Positions 1 through 8,465 of a stretch of 64,000 nt of DNA are shown here, piece by piece. The position numbers and the translations under genes were made by a program. The notes beneath the pieces are model-generated. The model was not told the origin of the DNA and did no database searches. It saw only the letters and a list, made by a program, of their open reading frames with translations. Source of the DNA: Bacteroidales bacterium CF (GTDB lineage Bacteria; Bacteroidota; Bacteroidia; Bacteroidales; UBA932). The number at the start of each line of letters is the position of its first letter. Position 1 is the stretch's first letter. The DNA lies in assembly GCA_000473305.1 (NCBI GenBank), contig CP006772.1:2170001-2234000 (forward strand). Direction: 5' to 3'.

Positions 1-1084
1 TGAGAACGAAATTGATCTGAGCGTTGTTACCTACTCCCTCTTTGGCAGCAGTTCTCGGATTTCCTCCGTAGAACGAGTATACATCGTTCCATTTGATCTT
101 GCTTTTTATAAAGCTGTAGATTTTGCTTATTTTTTCCTGTTCGTCTGTCACCCCGTTCATCAAAACGGCTGTTTCATCCTTGAATGGATTGGACATTCTG
201 TTGTTGGAGCTGAAGTAGTTTTGCTTTTCTAGCATTTCGATAATGTCTTTCCATGTTGATGTATATGATTTGTACATTTCGTAAGGATATTGAGTGCCTC
301 TGAGTTCGAAGACCACTGCTGATTTGTACTCGTTCATACACCAGACGTTATCCTCATCTTTCAGAGCAGGGACATCGGTTGCTGTGTATGTCATGATCTT
401 GCTTGACACTGCAAGCATCTCTCCCGCTCCTACCCGGAGCTGCCCTGATTCGTCCTTTTGTGTGACCGCTATGTGTTCATACCCTTTGGTTCTGATATTG
501 AAGTTGAAATACTCAAGTATGTTAATCCCGAACTTGCTGTTCATTACCGGGATATCTGACTGAAAATACCACTCCGGAACGTCTGTCACATACCTTGAGA
601 CTAGTGTATATTTGAACTCAATAACGCTTCCTGCTTTTACATTCGGGATTGAAAACTTTATGCGCTTTGTCGTTTCACTTAAAGCCTCATCGAAGATGTA
701 CTTTTTCTCAAGTTTTGTTTTTATAACCTTTCCATCTTCAAGATTATATGAAATTGCCTCAAGGTTGTTTATATAATCCCTGTCAGAACCGTCTCCATAA
801 TAGTAAGGAATATCAATATTAGCCCGGTCAACGCCCTCCGGCTTCAATATCTTGATTTTCTGCTTGAACTCTGTCTGTAATACAAATCCGTTTTCAGGGG
901 TATAGACATAGTATGAATAACCCTCATCATACAAAACAACCGCCTCTGCTGTTGTATCTTTTTGATATACCCTCATTGTAAGCTCGTCGTTTGTGATTTT
1001 TCCGTACTTGAAGCTTATCTCCTGACCCCATAAAATCACAGTTCCCGCTATACAAAATAGCAGAAGTGAGCACAACCTTTTCAT
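1..1084 (-). CDS. DUF3857/transglutaminase-like secreted protein, 3' end cut by window edge
   Basis: An uninterrupted minus-strand frame runs from ATG 1084-1082 off the left edge (about 361 codons visible). Residues 1-22 look like a signal peptide (MKRLCSLLLFCIAG). Residues about 50-240 have the look of DUF3857, and the visible end (YSFIKSKIKWNDVYSFYG, then a GVGN motif) resembles the entry to a transglutaminase-like domain; the catalytic Cys-His-Asp part lies outside the window. Such proteins are common, usually uncharacterised envelope proteins of Bacteroidota. A TACATTTG -7 box lies 27 bases upstream of the start. The family call is by recognition of sequence style, not by search. Confidence 0.8.
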   Translation of the reverse strand, partial: MKRLCSLLLFCIAGTVILWGQEISFKYGKITNDELTMRVYQKDTTAEAVVLYDEGYSYYVYTPENGFVLQTEFKQKIKILKPEGVDRANIDIPYYYGDGSDRDYINNLEAISYNLEDGKVIKTKLEKKYIFDEALSETTKRIKFSIPNVKAGSVIEFKYTLVSRYVTDVPEWYFQSDIPVMNSKFGINILEYFNFNIRTKGYEHIAVTQKDESGQLRVGAGEMLAVSSKIMTYTATDVPALKDEDNVWCMNEYKSAVVFELRGTQYPYEMYKSYTSTWKDIIEMLEKQNYFSSNNRMSNPFKDETAVLMNGVTDEQEKISKIYSFIKSKIKWNDVYSFYGGNPRTAAKEGVGNNAQINFVL

Positions 1085-1110
1085 TTGATTGATTTTTATT
1101 TGATTATGAA

Positions 1111-1118
1111 CAAATGTA
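1111..1118 (-). promoter_or_regulatory. Bacteroidota -7 promoter element (TACATTTG) for the DUF3857 gene
   Basis: Read on the minus strand the site is TACATTTG, a full match to TAnnTTTG, 27 bases from ATG 1084. No TTTG -33 box is found at the usual 19-21 base spacing; that interval is occupied by the end of the repeat element that stops at 1134. Confidence 0.5.
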
Positions 1119-1133
1119 CGATATTTATTTTTA

Positions 1134-1255
1134 GTGGCACTGATTTTTCTAATTTTTTGTACTACAAGCACATAAAATTTTCACAGCTATAATATATTGT
1201 TTATGACCACTTTGTAATGCCTTAATATTCTGCAAATTAGAAAAATCAGTGCCAC
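1134..1255. repeat. MITE-like element copy A with 22-bp perfect terminal inverted repeats
   Basis: The left end 1134-1155 (GTGGCACTGATTTTTCTAAT then TT) is the exact reverse complement of 1234-1255, 22 of 22 positions. Length is 122 bp with no coding capacity. It is homologous over its interior to copy B at 2231-2351, sharing for example the stretch ATTGTTTATG. No clear target-site duplication is visible. This looks like a non-autonomous transposable element; the family of the parent transposase is unknown and no transposase lies in the window. Confidence 0.75.
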
Positions 1256-1442
1256 ATAAAAAAATCACACGAGGGGTGAGTGGTGCGTTGGGGGCAAGGC
1301 GAAGAGTTGCGCCGTCAGCATTTATTAGCAAAATGCGTCTGTCTGAGCCGAAGGCGAGTCAACATTTTGATTTGAAATGCTTAGGCAAGCAACCGCCTTG
1401 CCCCCACGTCAGCACGAATCACTTGAGTGATTTCCGTGGCAC
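1249..1442. repeat. 194-bp near-palindrome bounded by GTGCCAC / GTGGCAC
   Basis: The left end GTGCCAC (1249-1255) is shared with the right tip of the neighbouring element; the right end GTGGCAC is 1436-1442. Between them the arms pair over most of their length: 12 bases GGGGGCAAGGCG at 1290-1301 against CGCCTTGCCCCC at 1394-1405 are perfect, and GTTGC, AGCATTT and AAAATG blocks recur in both arms towards a small apex around 1350-1366. The stop codon of the DUF4412 gene (1442-1444) sits on its edge. It would fold into a long hairpin in either strand. Confidence 0.7.
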
Positions 1443-2152
1443 TAAAAAGCAAAATAACTCACTTTGTTCAGCGCAGTGCCCATATTTACTCTTTTGAGGT
1501 TTACTGAATAATTTGCGTCTTGCTCTATTGAAACAGTAGTCATTATAGTTTTTCCACCCTTGGAATCCTCAGTGGTCATCTCCATGACAAAACCCTCTAC
1601 CGAAAGTGTGTTGTGAAGGGCGCTCATCTTTGCGGCACGAAATATACCGTAGTCGTTAGGTTGCTTAATCTGCTGAGTTATCCATACAGAACCGAAAATT
1701 TTCTTGTAGGTGTAATTATATTTGATACACTCGAATCCGGCAATTGTTTTAGTTTCGTCAGTGGGAGTCAGTTCCAGCTTTTTCAGCTCCTCTTTTGCAG
1801 GGTATTTGAACCTTCCGGCATTATACATAGGTTCAGGAAGGTCATTTCCAAAAATCTGTATTGCCACCTCATTTTTCAAATCAAAAACGGTTAGAATATC
1901 ACCCCCTTTTGACTTGGAATCTGTGAATACAGCAAAATCCTTTCCGTCGGCCTGATAGTAGGTTTTAATGTCGAGGGTGCGCATCAGTTCATTATTCTTA
2001 GCATAAAAATCAATCTTGAAGGAGTTGAATTTATCAAATGAATATACCTCCTCCCACTTTACACCCGGGGCAGTGAGCTGCGCCCGGAGCGATGTGATAC
2101 TAATCAGTAGTAATATTAGTGTCATTGATTTTTCTATTCTTGTGATTTTCAT
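1442..2152 (-). CDS. DUF4412-like secreted protein
   Basis: The 236-residue product starts at ATG 2152 with a signal peptide (residues 1-24, ending LRAQ). The pattern IAGFECIKYNY followed by VWIT resembles the DUF4412 family of exported Bacteroidota proteins, in which an ADxxCxxY-like strand repeats; function is unknown. The gene lies between MITE copies A and B, and its last codons (ending FAF, stop 1442-1444) run into the 194-bp palindrome, so the natural C-terminus may have been altered. Codon use looks like that of its neighbours. Family assignment is moderate; alternatives are other exported all-beta proteins. Confidence 0.7.
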   Translation of the reverse strand: MKITRIEKSMTLILLLISITSLRAQLTAPGVKWEEVYSFDKFNSFKIDFYAKNNELMRTLDIKTYYQADGKDFAVFTDSKSKGGDILTVFDLKNEVAIQIFGNDLPEPMYNAGRFKYPAKEELKKLELTPTDETKTIAGFECIKYNYTYKKIFGSVWITQQIKQPNDYGIFRAAKMSALHNTLSVEGFVMEMTTEDSKGGKTIMTTVSIEQDANYSVNLKRVNMGTALNKVSYFAF

Positions 2153-2230
2153 ATACTTATTAATTTAGAAATTAATAATCGGCGACACAGAATCCGTTCT
2201 GTTATATAAATATACAAATAATTAATTTCA

Positions 2231-2351
2231 GTGGCACTGATTTTTCCAATCTCTTGTATTGCAAGCATATATCACATAGTGTCCATAACGCATTGTTTAT
2301 GGACATTTTACAATTCACTGACTTCCTTTGAATTAGAAAAATCAGTGCCAC
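2231..2351. repeat. MITE-like element copy B, inserted at the 3' end of the GT51 gene
   Basis: Ends 2231-2251 and 2331-2351 are inverted repeats matching at 19 of 21 positions and identical in type to copy A (GTGGCACTGATTTTTC). Length is 121 bp. The interior contains a perfect 9-bp hairpin, TGTCCATAA (2280-2288) with TTATGGACA (2297-2305); copy A keeps a weaker version of the same hairpin. The right end supplies the last codons and stop of the glycosyltransferase gene at 2308. Confidence 0.75.
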
Positions 2352-4278
2352 TAAGCGTATCTCGCCCAGCAGCTCTTTGCTGCAAAATCCTGAGCGATTC
2401 CCCTGAAAGTCTGAGCTCCGGCTTGATTAAAGCCTCCTCAGATTCAGTTATTAGGCCCTTAACCCTGAGCCGACCGGCCAGAAGTCTGAAGTAACCATCC
2501 ATTCGCTCCGGAATGAGTTGCCCATCGGGGGTAAAGTTGTTTAGAGCCCTCTTGGGCGAAGGAATTATGCCGGCAAGAAAAATAGACTCATTGACTGTAA
2601 GATCCGACACATCCTTATTGAAATAGAACCTAGCGGCCTCATTTGCACCGTAGACCATCGGCCCCCACTCTATAATGTTCAAGTACACCTCAAACATCCT
2701 CTGCTTGCTCGAAAGCCGGTTGTTCTCTATCAGCCAGACTATGAGCATCTCTTCAAATTTGCGGGCAAGTGTCTTGTGCCTGCTCAGAAAAACATTTTTG
2801 ACAAGTTGCATGCTTATGGTGCTTCCACCACGCCTGAAACGCTTGTCTTTGATATTAGTGGCAAGAGCCTCCCTTATAGCCTCGGGTAAAAAACCATTGT
2901 GATAGAAGAACCCTCCGTCCTCCGACTGCATGACAGTCATCTGAAGTATCGGAGATATCTGATCAAGCCTCCTGAAGCCCGGATTCGAAGGGCCAACGGC
3001 AAAGCTGCGCACCGGGACCCCGTTCTCGTATGCCGTATATTCAAACTCACCATTCATGCGTCTCAAATCTGTCTTGCCGTACTTAACAATCCGGAAATGG
3101 TCCGGACGCATCACCGATTCAAGTTTTAAACTGTCAACGTTCGCAAAGTCTATATTTAAAAAGAAGTGATAATCTATGTCGCCGGAAACCTCAATCCCTT
3201 CAAGGTTTCGGAAAAGACCGCCAGGAAGAGAGGAAAAGAGCTGCTGGGCAGGAAATTTTGGCTTATTTACAGAAGCAGTCAGATTCCATTTCTCTCTCTT
3301 TTGTGCCTTAAAATAGGGAGAGAATGTGAGATCGTTTATTCTGAACACCGACGAGGAGTCCAGCTCAAGGTAATCCTCACCGATATTGACTTTGTATGTA
3401 AAATGGGCATTCTTCAAAAGAACATTGTCCGGCGAGACCTTCTCATGATAAAATGCCACACCGGCTACTGACGAATTCCCGTTAATAGTTATTACACCAT
3501 TATCCCTTTCTGAACTGGAAAAATCAAAGGCAAGCGTGTCAAACTGAAGAGTCGCACTCCAACGGAAGTTAATAAAAGGCATGGAGAAAAAGCTTTTATT
3601 CCCGCCACTGTAAATTTTAGCAGAGATATTCCGTTTGCTGTCATTAAGCTTCCCGTCAAGCACAAGCTGCTCAGAGTGTCCACACTCCTCTGTGAAGATT
3701 TTTGCAGTAAACGCATCTTTAGAAACGTTGAAATCAGGTACGTTTATCTTCAGATAGTACTCATCATATTTGTAATTGACAGAGAGTTCATGTATCAGTG
3801 CATTTTTTGGAAGCATCCCGAAAACCATAGAGAGAAGATTGTCAAGGTTTCGGGAGTAATTGAGCCTTGTGACACTCTTTCTTCCGGTTGTATCCATGCT
3901 CCTGGCTCCCTTGAAAAGAAAATCGTAATTTGAGGTGGAGTCCTCCTTTACAAAATTGAATGAAAGTCTTTCAATTTTTAAACTACGTGTGTCGATTTTA
4001 AAAAAAAGCAGTTTAAACGGATTAATTCTTACATCTATCTGATCCGAGGCGATCAACGTATCCCGGCCGGCCTGACGGACAGAGAGGCCTTTCAATGTCA
4101 GACCTGCAATACCGTTCATCTCAAGTTTGTCGTAATCTATCTCTAATGAGTACCTTTTCTCTGCACTCTCTACTTTTCCGGAAATATAACTTTTAACAAT
4201 CACCCCTCTTAAAAGCACAAGGATGAGCAAAAGCAAAAATATTAAAATCCCTGCCGCAAACCTCTTATCATTTAGCAT
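2308..4278 (-). CDS. AsmA-like / GT51 peptidoglycan glycosyltransferase fusion
   Basis: The product (656 residues from ATG 4278; a TTG at 4311 would add 11 and is less likely) has an N-terminal membrane anchor (residues about 8-27), a long AsmA/DUF748-like periplasmic region (about 30-430) and a C-terminal GT51 domain. GT51 motifs are visible in order: SEDGGFFYHNG with the catalytic Glu, RRGGSTISMQLVKN, RKFEEM and EVYLN. There is no transpeptidase domain, so it should polymerise lipid II glycan strands only, as MtgA does. The last 14 codons (SGTDFSN onward) are read from MITE copy B, so the original C-terminus has been replaced. The AsmA-GT51 arrangement suggests a role at the envelope. Confidence 0.85.
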   Translation of the reverse strand: MLNDKRFAAGILIFLLLLILVLLRGVIVKSYISGKVESAEKRYSLEIDYDKLEMNGIAGLTLKGLSVRQAGRDTLIASDQIDVRINPFKLLFFKIDTRSLKIERLSFNFVKEDSTSNYDFLFKGARSMDTTGRKSVTRLNYSRNLDNLLSMVFGMLPKNALIHELSVNYKYDEYYLKINVPDFNVSKDAFTAKIFTEECGHSEQLVLDGKLNDSKRNISAKIYSGGNKSFFSMPFINFRWSATLQFDTLAFDFSSSERDNGVITINGNSSVAGVAFYHEKVSPDNVLLKNAHFTYKVNIGEDYLELDSSSVFRINDLTFSPYFKAQKREKWNLTASVNKPKFPAQQLFSSLPGGLFRNLEGIEVSGDIDYHFFLNIDFANVDSLKLESVMRPDHFRIVKYGKTDLRRMNGEFEYTAYENGVPVRSFAVGPSNPGFRRLDQISPILQMTVMQSEDGGFFYHNGFLPEAIREALATNIKDKRFRRGGSTISMQLVKNVFLSRHKTLARKFEEMLIVWLIENNRLSSKQRMFEVYLNIIEWGPMVYGANEAARFYFNKDVSDLTVNESIFLAGIIPSPKRALNNFTPDGQLIPERMDGYFRLLAGRLRVKGLITESEEALIKPELRLSGESLRILQQRAAGRDTLSGTDFSNSKEVSEL

Positions 4279-4348
4279 ATTTTTCAAGAGACACCTTTTA
4301 AATCGCGGCAAAGCTAATAATTATAAACCAAGGAAAGATACAAAAGAT

Positions 4349-4356
4349 TATATTTG
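4349..4356 (+). promoter_or_regulatory. -7 element (TATATTTG) for the M64 peptidase gene
   Basis: TATATTTG fits TAnnTTTG and lies 20 bases before ATG 4377. No convincing -33 TTTG is seen, and the leader would be very short. Confidence 0.4.
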
Positions 4357-4376
4357 TATAATTATATACGCTTTAT

Positions 4377-7300
4377 ATGAAAACAACTATTAAACGCCAT
4401 ACTCTCCTGACAGTTGCAATAATATCGCTTGTTTGTTGCAAACCGGACCCCAGATTATCTGTTTCGATATCCACACTGACTGTACCGGACGTACAGTCTG
4501 AAACTATGTTCTCAATTGCATCAAATACCGAATGGACCATAGCCGGTACGACAGACTGGTGTACAGTAACCCAAAACTCCGGAGACGGTAGCGCAAGTGT
4601 AGGGATCAGAGTCTCTGCAAATACTACTAAATTAGAGCGTTCTACAACACTTACAATAGTAGGCGGTCCGCTTTCGAGCACAATAGTTGTAACACAAAAA
4701 CAAGATGACGCCCTTATTCTCACTAAAAGCACTGAGAATCTGGACCATACCGCCCACACAATCGCCGTTACCCTTAGAAGTAACATAACCTATGATGTTA
4801 TAATCCCATCGGACGTAAACTGGATAACTGAGGTTAAGTCCAAAACCTTCGACACCTACACACACAATTTCCTGATAGCCGCGAATAAGGATTACGATCC
4901 CCGCTCTGCCGTAATAGTTTTCAAAGACAAGAACAGCTTCGTTTCTGATACACTTACGATCAATCAGGCAAAGCTTAACGGGATAATTATTTCCAACCCC
5001 GATGTCTCTGTAGGAACAGCCGGGGACAATATAACAGTAGAACTCAGGGCTAATGTGGAATATGAGATGATTATTCCGACAGCCACCGCAGAGTGGATAA
5101 CCCCAATGACTACAAAGGGACTTCAAACATACAACCACACTCTGACTGTTGCAAAGAACGAAACTTATGATGACAGGACTGGTTATGTTATATTCAAAGA
5201 CAAACAGACAACCCTTGCAGACACTCTTGTGGTTCATCAGACAGCAAAAAAAGGGCTGATCCTGGGCGCAAAAACAGCCAGCCTGGGCAGTGAAGGAGGC
5301 GTTGTATCAGTAGAGCTGAGATCAAATGTTGCCTATGATATAATCATGGAACAAGGGGCAAGCTGGGTTACAAAAGTTGACAGCAAGGCCCTGACCCTCT
5401 ACAAACATGACTTTGCTGTTTCTGTCAACAACACTTATGACCAAAGGAGCATGAGCATAATCTTTAAAGACAAAAATTCAGCTCTTGCAGACACTCTTGT
5501 CATCAGCCAGGCACAGAAGGATGGATTGATACTTACTGATAACCGAGTCGATATTGAGGCAGCAGGTGGAATAATAGATGTAGAATTGAAATCCAATGTT
5601 TCATACGACATAATTCTCCCGGCCGGTATCAGCTGGTTGACACAACTCAATACAAAAGGGCTCACCACATACAACTATCAGTTCAATGTGGCAGCCAACA
5701 CAACTTACGATCAGAGGAGCTCACAAATCATATTTAAAGACAAAAACAGCACGCTGGCCGACACCCTTACAGTCAATCAGGCGCAGTACAGAGCCATTGT
5801 CCTTTCAAACAAAAATCAGACAATGAACAATGAGGGAGGGACATTCTCAGTACAGCTCAGCTCGAGTGTCAGCTACGAGACAATAATAGCCGAGGGTTCA
5901 TCTTGGATAAGCGATATAACTACAAAATCCCTGAATAATTACACTCATGAGTTTAGCGTTAGTGCGAACAATTCGCTTGAAGAGAGGGTAGGAAAAATTG
6001 TCTTTAAGGACAAAGGCAGCTCTCTTGCAGATACTGTTACTGTTACTCAAGCGAAAACCGGAGTACTGCTCTCCAGCGAAGATAAATTCTATGTTCCAAA
6101 AGCAGGAGGAACTTGCAACTTTACACTCTTCACCAATGTCGAGTTTGATGTCTCAATAATAAACGGAACAGGGTGGATTACACAGCTTGCAACAAAGAGT
6201 TTCAACTCTAAACAATACAGCTTTGTAATAACTCCAAATACAACCACCTCAGACCGTCTTGGAAAGATTATCTTTACTGCTAAAAATGCCAGTGGGGCCG
6301 ACACAATTGACATAAAGCAATCTGCCTATGATGGCGGGTTCATACACATTAACCAATCTCAGACTGCAGGTTCTCTTGTTCCTCAAACTGACAGGGCAAC
6401 ATTGAAGAAACTGAAGATAGAGGGATTTGTAAAAGCTGCAGATTTTATATTTTTCAGAGACTCACTTCCTGTTCTGGAAGAGTTGGATCTCAGTGAGGCC
6501 AACATTGAGAATAACAATATACCTGGTGAAGCCTTCAAGACCATATCACCGGCAGTAAGAACTCTCAAATCATTTATAATGCCTTCAAGTGTCAAAACCA
6601 TAGGAGCAGAGGCATTCTATGGTTGCACAAACCTGGAGGGGATAGATCTTCCTGTAGCACTGACTTCGATTGGCCAATACGCCTTCTCGGGATGCTCTAA
6701 AATAACAGAAATTACAATTCCTGCCAGTGTAAACACCATTGGAGGCTATGCCTTCAGTAACTGCCCGCTCCTGGACTACGTAAAAAGCATGCTAACTAAT
6801 CCATTTGAGATAAATAACGTCTTCCTGGATATAAATGACAATGCAGACCTTGAGGTACCAAAAGGAAAGCTTTCACTTTATGAAAGCACTACAGGATGGG
6901 GTTATACCTTTTTCAAACGTATGTTTGAGACTGGTACTGATCCTGATGCTTCAGTAGTCCTCAGCACTACATCCATTAAAACAATAGGCAAGGCATCAAC
7001 CGGAAGTGTTACTGTGACATCTACTTCACCATGGACAGTTTACAGCCGTCCTGACTGGATTTCCACATCTGTCAACGGAGCTGCAGGCAATGAAACTGTC
7101 AACCTGGAGTTTGCTGCCAATACTTCTGAAGGATCCTCAGTAAGGACAGGAAAAATAATATTTAAGGTTACCGGTTCAGGAAATAAAGACACCCTGGAGG
7201 TAACACAATACACAAACAAATATGCAGACAAGGACTATGAGACCAGGCAGACCCACACTTTGGGCAACGGAATTGACGTGGTCTTTGTTGCTGACGGTTT

Positions 7301-8189
7301 TGTACTTGACGAGATTGTCTCGGGAGAGTACGACCAGGTGATGGATCAGGCTATAACACACTTTTTTGATATAGAACCTTATACAACATACAAAAATTAC
7401 TTTGACGTTCATGTTGTATATGCATACTCCCAGGAAAGCGGGTGCAGCAACCTGCTGACCACCAAGAACACCGCATTGGGTGTCAAATATACAGGTGCAG
7501 GGTCCAGCACAAGCATGAGTGCCGATAACGATGCCTGCTTCGACTATGCAGAGTCAGTAACGGGTGTTAACCTTAGGGAGACTCTAATAGCTGTTGTTCC
7601 TAATAGCACTCGTTACGGCGGTACTTGCTGGATGTGGTCTTCAGGAGAGGCAATTGCTCTATGTCCTATGTCAAGTAGTTCATACCCTTACGATTTCCGC
7701 GGCGTAGTTCAGCATGAAGCAGGCGGACATGGCTTTGGGGGACTGGCTGACGAGTATGTGAATTATGATACGGAAACTATTCCTGCCGACGAAAAACTCT
7801 CCGCTCAGACCTGGCAGGCTCTCGGATTCTTCGGGAACATTGACTTCACTAACGATCTTGCCACAGTAAGATGGAAACATTTCGTGGGTCTGACAGGATA
7901 CTCCTATGTCGGAGCGTACGAGGGTGCATATTATTACGGTCATGGAGTCTGGAGACCGGAGAGCACAAGCTGTATGATAAGCAACATTCGTTATTACAAT
8001 GCCCCAAGCCGCGAGCAGATAGTGAAACGAATCATGTCGCGCTCGGGAGGAACATATTCGTTCAGTGATTTCCAGAGCAAGGATGTAATGCAACTTGCTC
8101 CTCCTACAAAGGGTGGTATGATTACATTTGACAAGAGCAAGGCTCTTGCAAAGCCTGTACTTGTAAATGGTTCTCCTAAAAGGAAATAG
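4377..8189 (+). CDS. BACON-repeat / LRR_5 / peptidase M64 lipoprotein
   Basis: The 1270-residue product begins with a lipoprotein signal (ISLVCCKPD). Seven BACON-type beta repeats of about 85-90 residues follow (residues about 28-660), each ending near an ADTL-V/I-x-Q strand. Three BspA-type LRR_5 repeats (about 720-795; motifs SVKTIGAEAFYGC, ALTSIGQYAFSGC, SVNTIGGYAFSNC) come next, then an eighth BACON repeat (about 860-940) and a C-terminal peptidase M64 domain (about 955-1250). The zinc motif HEAGGHGFGGLADEY starts at His1113. M64 includes the IgA-cleaving peptidase of Clostridium ramosum; the substrate here is unknown. BACON domains are thought to bind glycans or mucin, so a surface protease acting on glycoprotein is a fair inference. 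A strong terminator follows. Confidence 0.9.
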   Translation: MKTTIKRHTLLTVAIISLVCCKPDPRLSVSISTLTVPDVQSETMFSIASNTEWTIAGTTDWCTVTQNSGDGSASVGIRVSANTTKLERSTTLTIVGGPLSSTIVVTQKQDDALILTKSTENLDHTAHTIAVTLRSNITYDVIIPSDVNWITEVKSKTFDTYTHNFLIAANKDYDPRSAVIVFKDKNSFVSDTLTINQAKLNGIIISNPDVSVGTAGDNITVELRANVEYEMIIPTATAEWITPMTTKGLQTYNHTLTVAKNETYDDRTGYVIFKDKQTTLADTLVVHQTAKKGLILGAKTASLGSEGGVVSVELRSNVAYDIIMEQGASWVTKVDSKALTLYKHDFAVSVNNTYDQRSMSIIFKDKNSALADTLVISQAQKDGLILTDNRVDIEAAGGIIDVELKSNVSYDIILPAGISWLTQLNTKGLTTYNYQFNVAANTTYDQRSSQIIFKDKNSTLADTLTVNQAQYRAIVLSNKNQTMNNEGGTFSVQLSSSVSYETIIAEGSSWISDITTKSLNNYTHEFSVSANNSLEERVGKIVFKDKGSSLADTVTVTQAKTGVLLSSEDKFYVPKAGGTCNFTLFTNVEFDVSIINGTGWITQLATKSFNSKQYSFVITPNTTTSDRLGKIIFTAKNASGADTIDIKQSAYDGGFIHINQSQTAGSLVPQTDRATLKKLKIEGFVKAADFIFFRDSLPVLEELDLSEANIENNNIPGEAFKTISPAVRTLKSFIMPSSVKTIGAEAFYGCTNLEGIDLPVALTSIGQYAFSGCSKITEITIPASVNTIGGYAFSNCPLLDYVKSMLTNPFEINNVFLDINDNADLEVPKGKLSLYESTTGWGYTFFKRMFETGTDPDASVVLSTTSIKTIGKASTGSVTVTSTSPWTVYSRPDWISTSVNGAAGNETVNLEFAANTSEGSSVRTGKIIFKVTGSGNKDTLEVTQYTNKYADKDYETRQTHTLGNGIDVVFVADGFVLDEIVSGEYDQVMDQAITHFFDIEPYTTYKNYFDVHVVYAYSQESGCSNLLTTKNTALGVKYTGAGSSTSMSADNDACFDYAESVTGVNLRETLIAVVPNSTRYGGTCWMWSSGEAIALCPMSSSSYPYDFRGVVQHEAGGHGFGGLADEYVNYDTETIPADEKLSAQTWQALGFFGNIDFTNDLATVRWKHFVGLTGYSYVGAYEGAYYYGHGVWRPESTSCMISNIRYYNAPSREQIVKRIMSRSGGTYSFSDFQSKDVMQLAPPTKGGMITFDKSKALAKPVLVNGSPKRK

Positions 8190-8240
8190 TGACTTTGGTG
8201 CGGTCTGATGCGAGCACCTTAATGACATTAAAATAATTAA

Positions 8241-8271
8241 CCCCGAAAGTCTTAAACAGATTTTCGGGGTT
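8241..8271 (+). terminator. Intrinsic terminator after the M64 gene
   Basis: CCCCGAAA (8241-8248) pairs with TTTCGGGG (8262-8269), then a T-rich tract (ttttt) to 8274. It lies 51 bases after the stop at 8189. Confidence 0.85.
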
Positions 8272-8331
8272 TTTGCTTTTCCCTTGTCGCTTTGAAGTCA
8301 TATGCCTCAAAAACGCAGAGTTTTCGACTTT

Positions 8332-8445
8332 GACGCAGTTTAAGGTAAGTGCCTCAATGACAGTTATATAAATATTGACTTTTTTGAAACATAAAAATCA
8401 TTTTTTAGAACACATCAAAATCAAGCACTTACCTCAAACCACGCC
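8332..8445 (-). repeat. Long-range inverted repeat in the trpB2 3' region
   Basis: Arms 8332-8352 and 8425-8445 are complementary at 17 of 21 positions, with a perfect core AGGTAAGTGC / GCACTTACCT. All four mismatches are transitions of the kind that become G-U pairs in minus-strand RNA, so a 21-bp helix could close only in the trpB2-sense transcript, around a 72-base loop. It begins 21 bases past the trpB2 stop. Role unknown: 3' end formation, mRNA stability or a small mobile element. Confidence 0.5.
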
Positions 8446-8465
8446 AAAGCACTCTTCACTCTCCA

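Larger units (their letters stand above)
1085..1441. other. Gene-free stretch made almost wholly of inverted-repeat elements
   Basis: Between the two minus-strand genes there is no credible coding sequence. It holds the -7 promoter at 1111-1118, the MITE-like element at 1134-1255 and the near-palindrome at 1249-1442. Open frames here are translations of the repeats. Confidence 0.7.

Noticed and set aside
1149-1497. Two short open frames in the 1.1-1.5 kb gap
   Set aside because: They are translations of the MITE and the palindrome arms; composition follows the repeats, not a protein.
1085-2360. Retron, integron attC array or CRISPR explanation for the repeats
   Set aside because: No reverse transcriptase, integrase or Cas gene nearby; no GTTRRRY core or regular spacer pattern.
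4632-5237. Long antisense frame inside the BACON gene
   Set aside because: Arises from codon bias of the repeated coding strand opposite; Cys/Tyr-rich shadow with no start signals.
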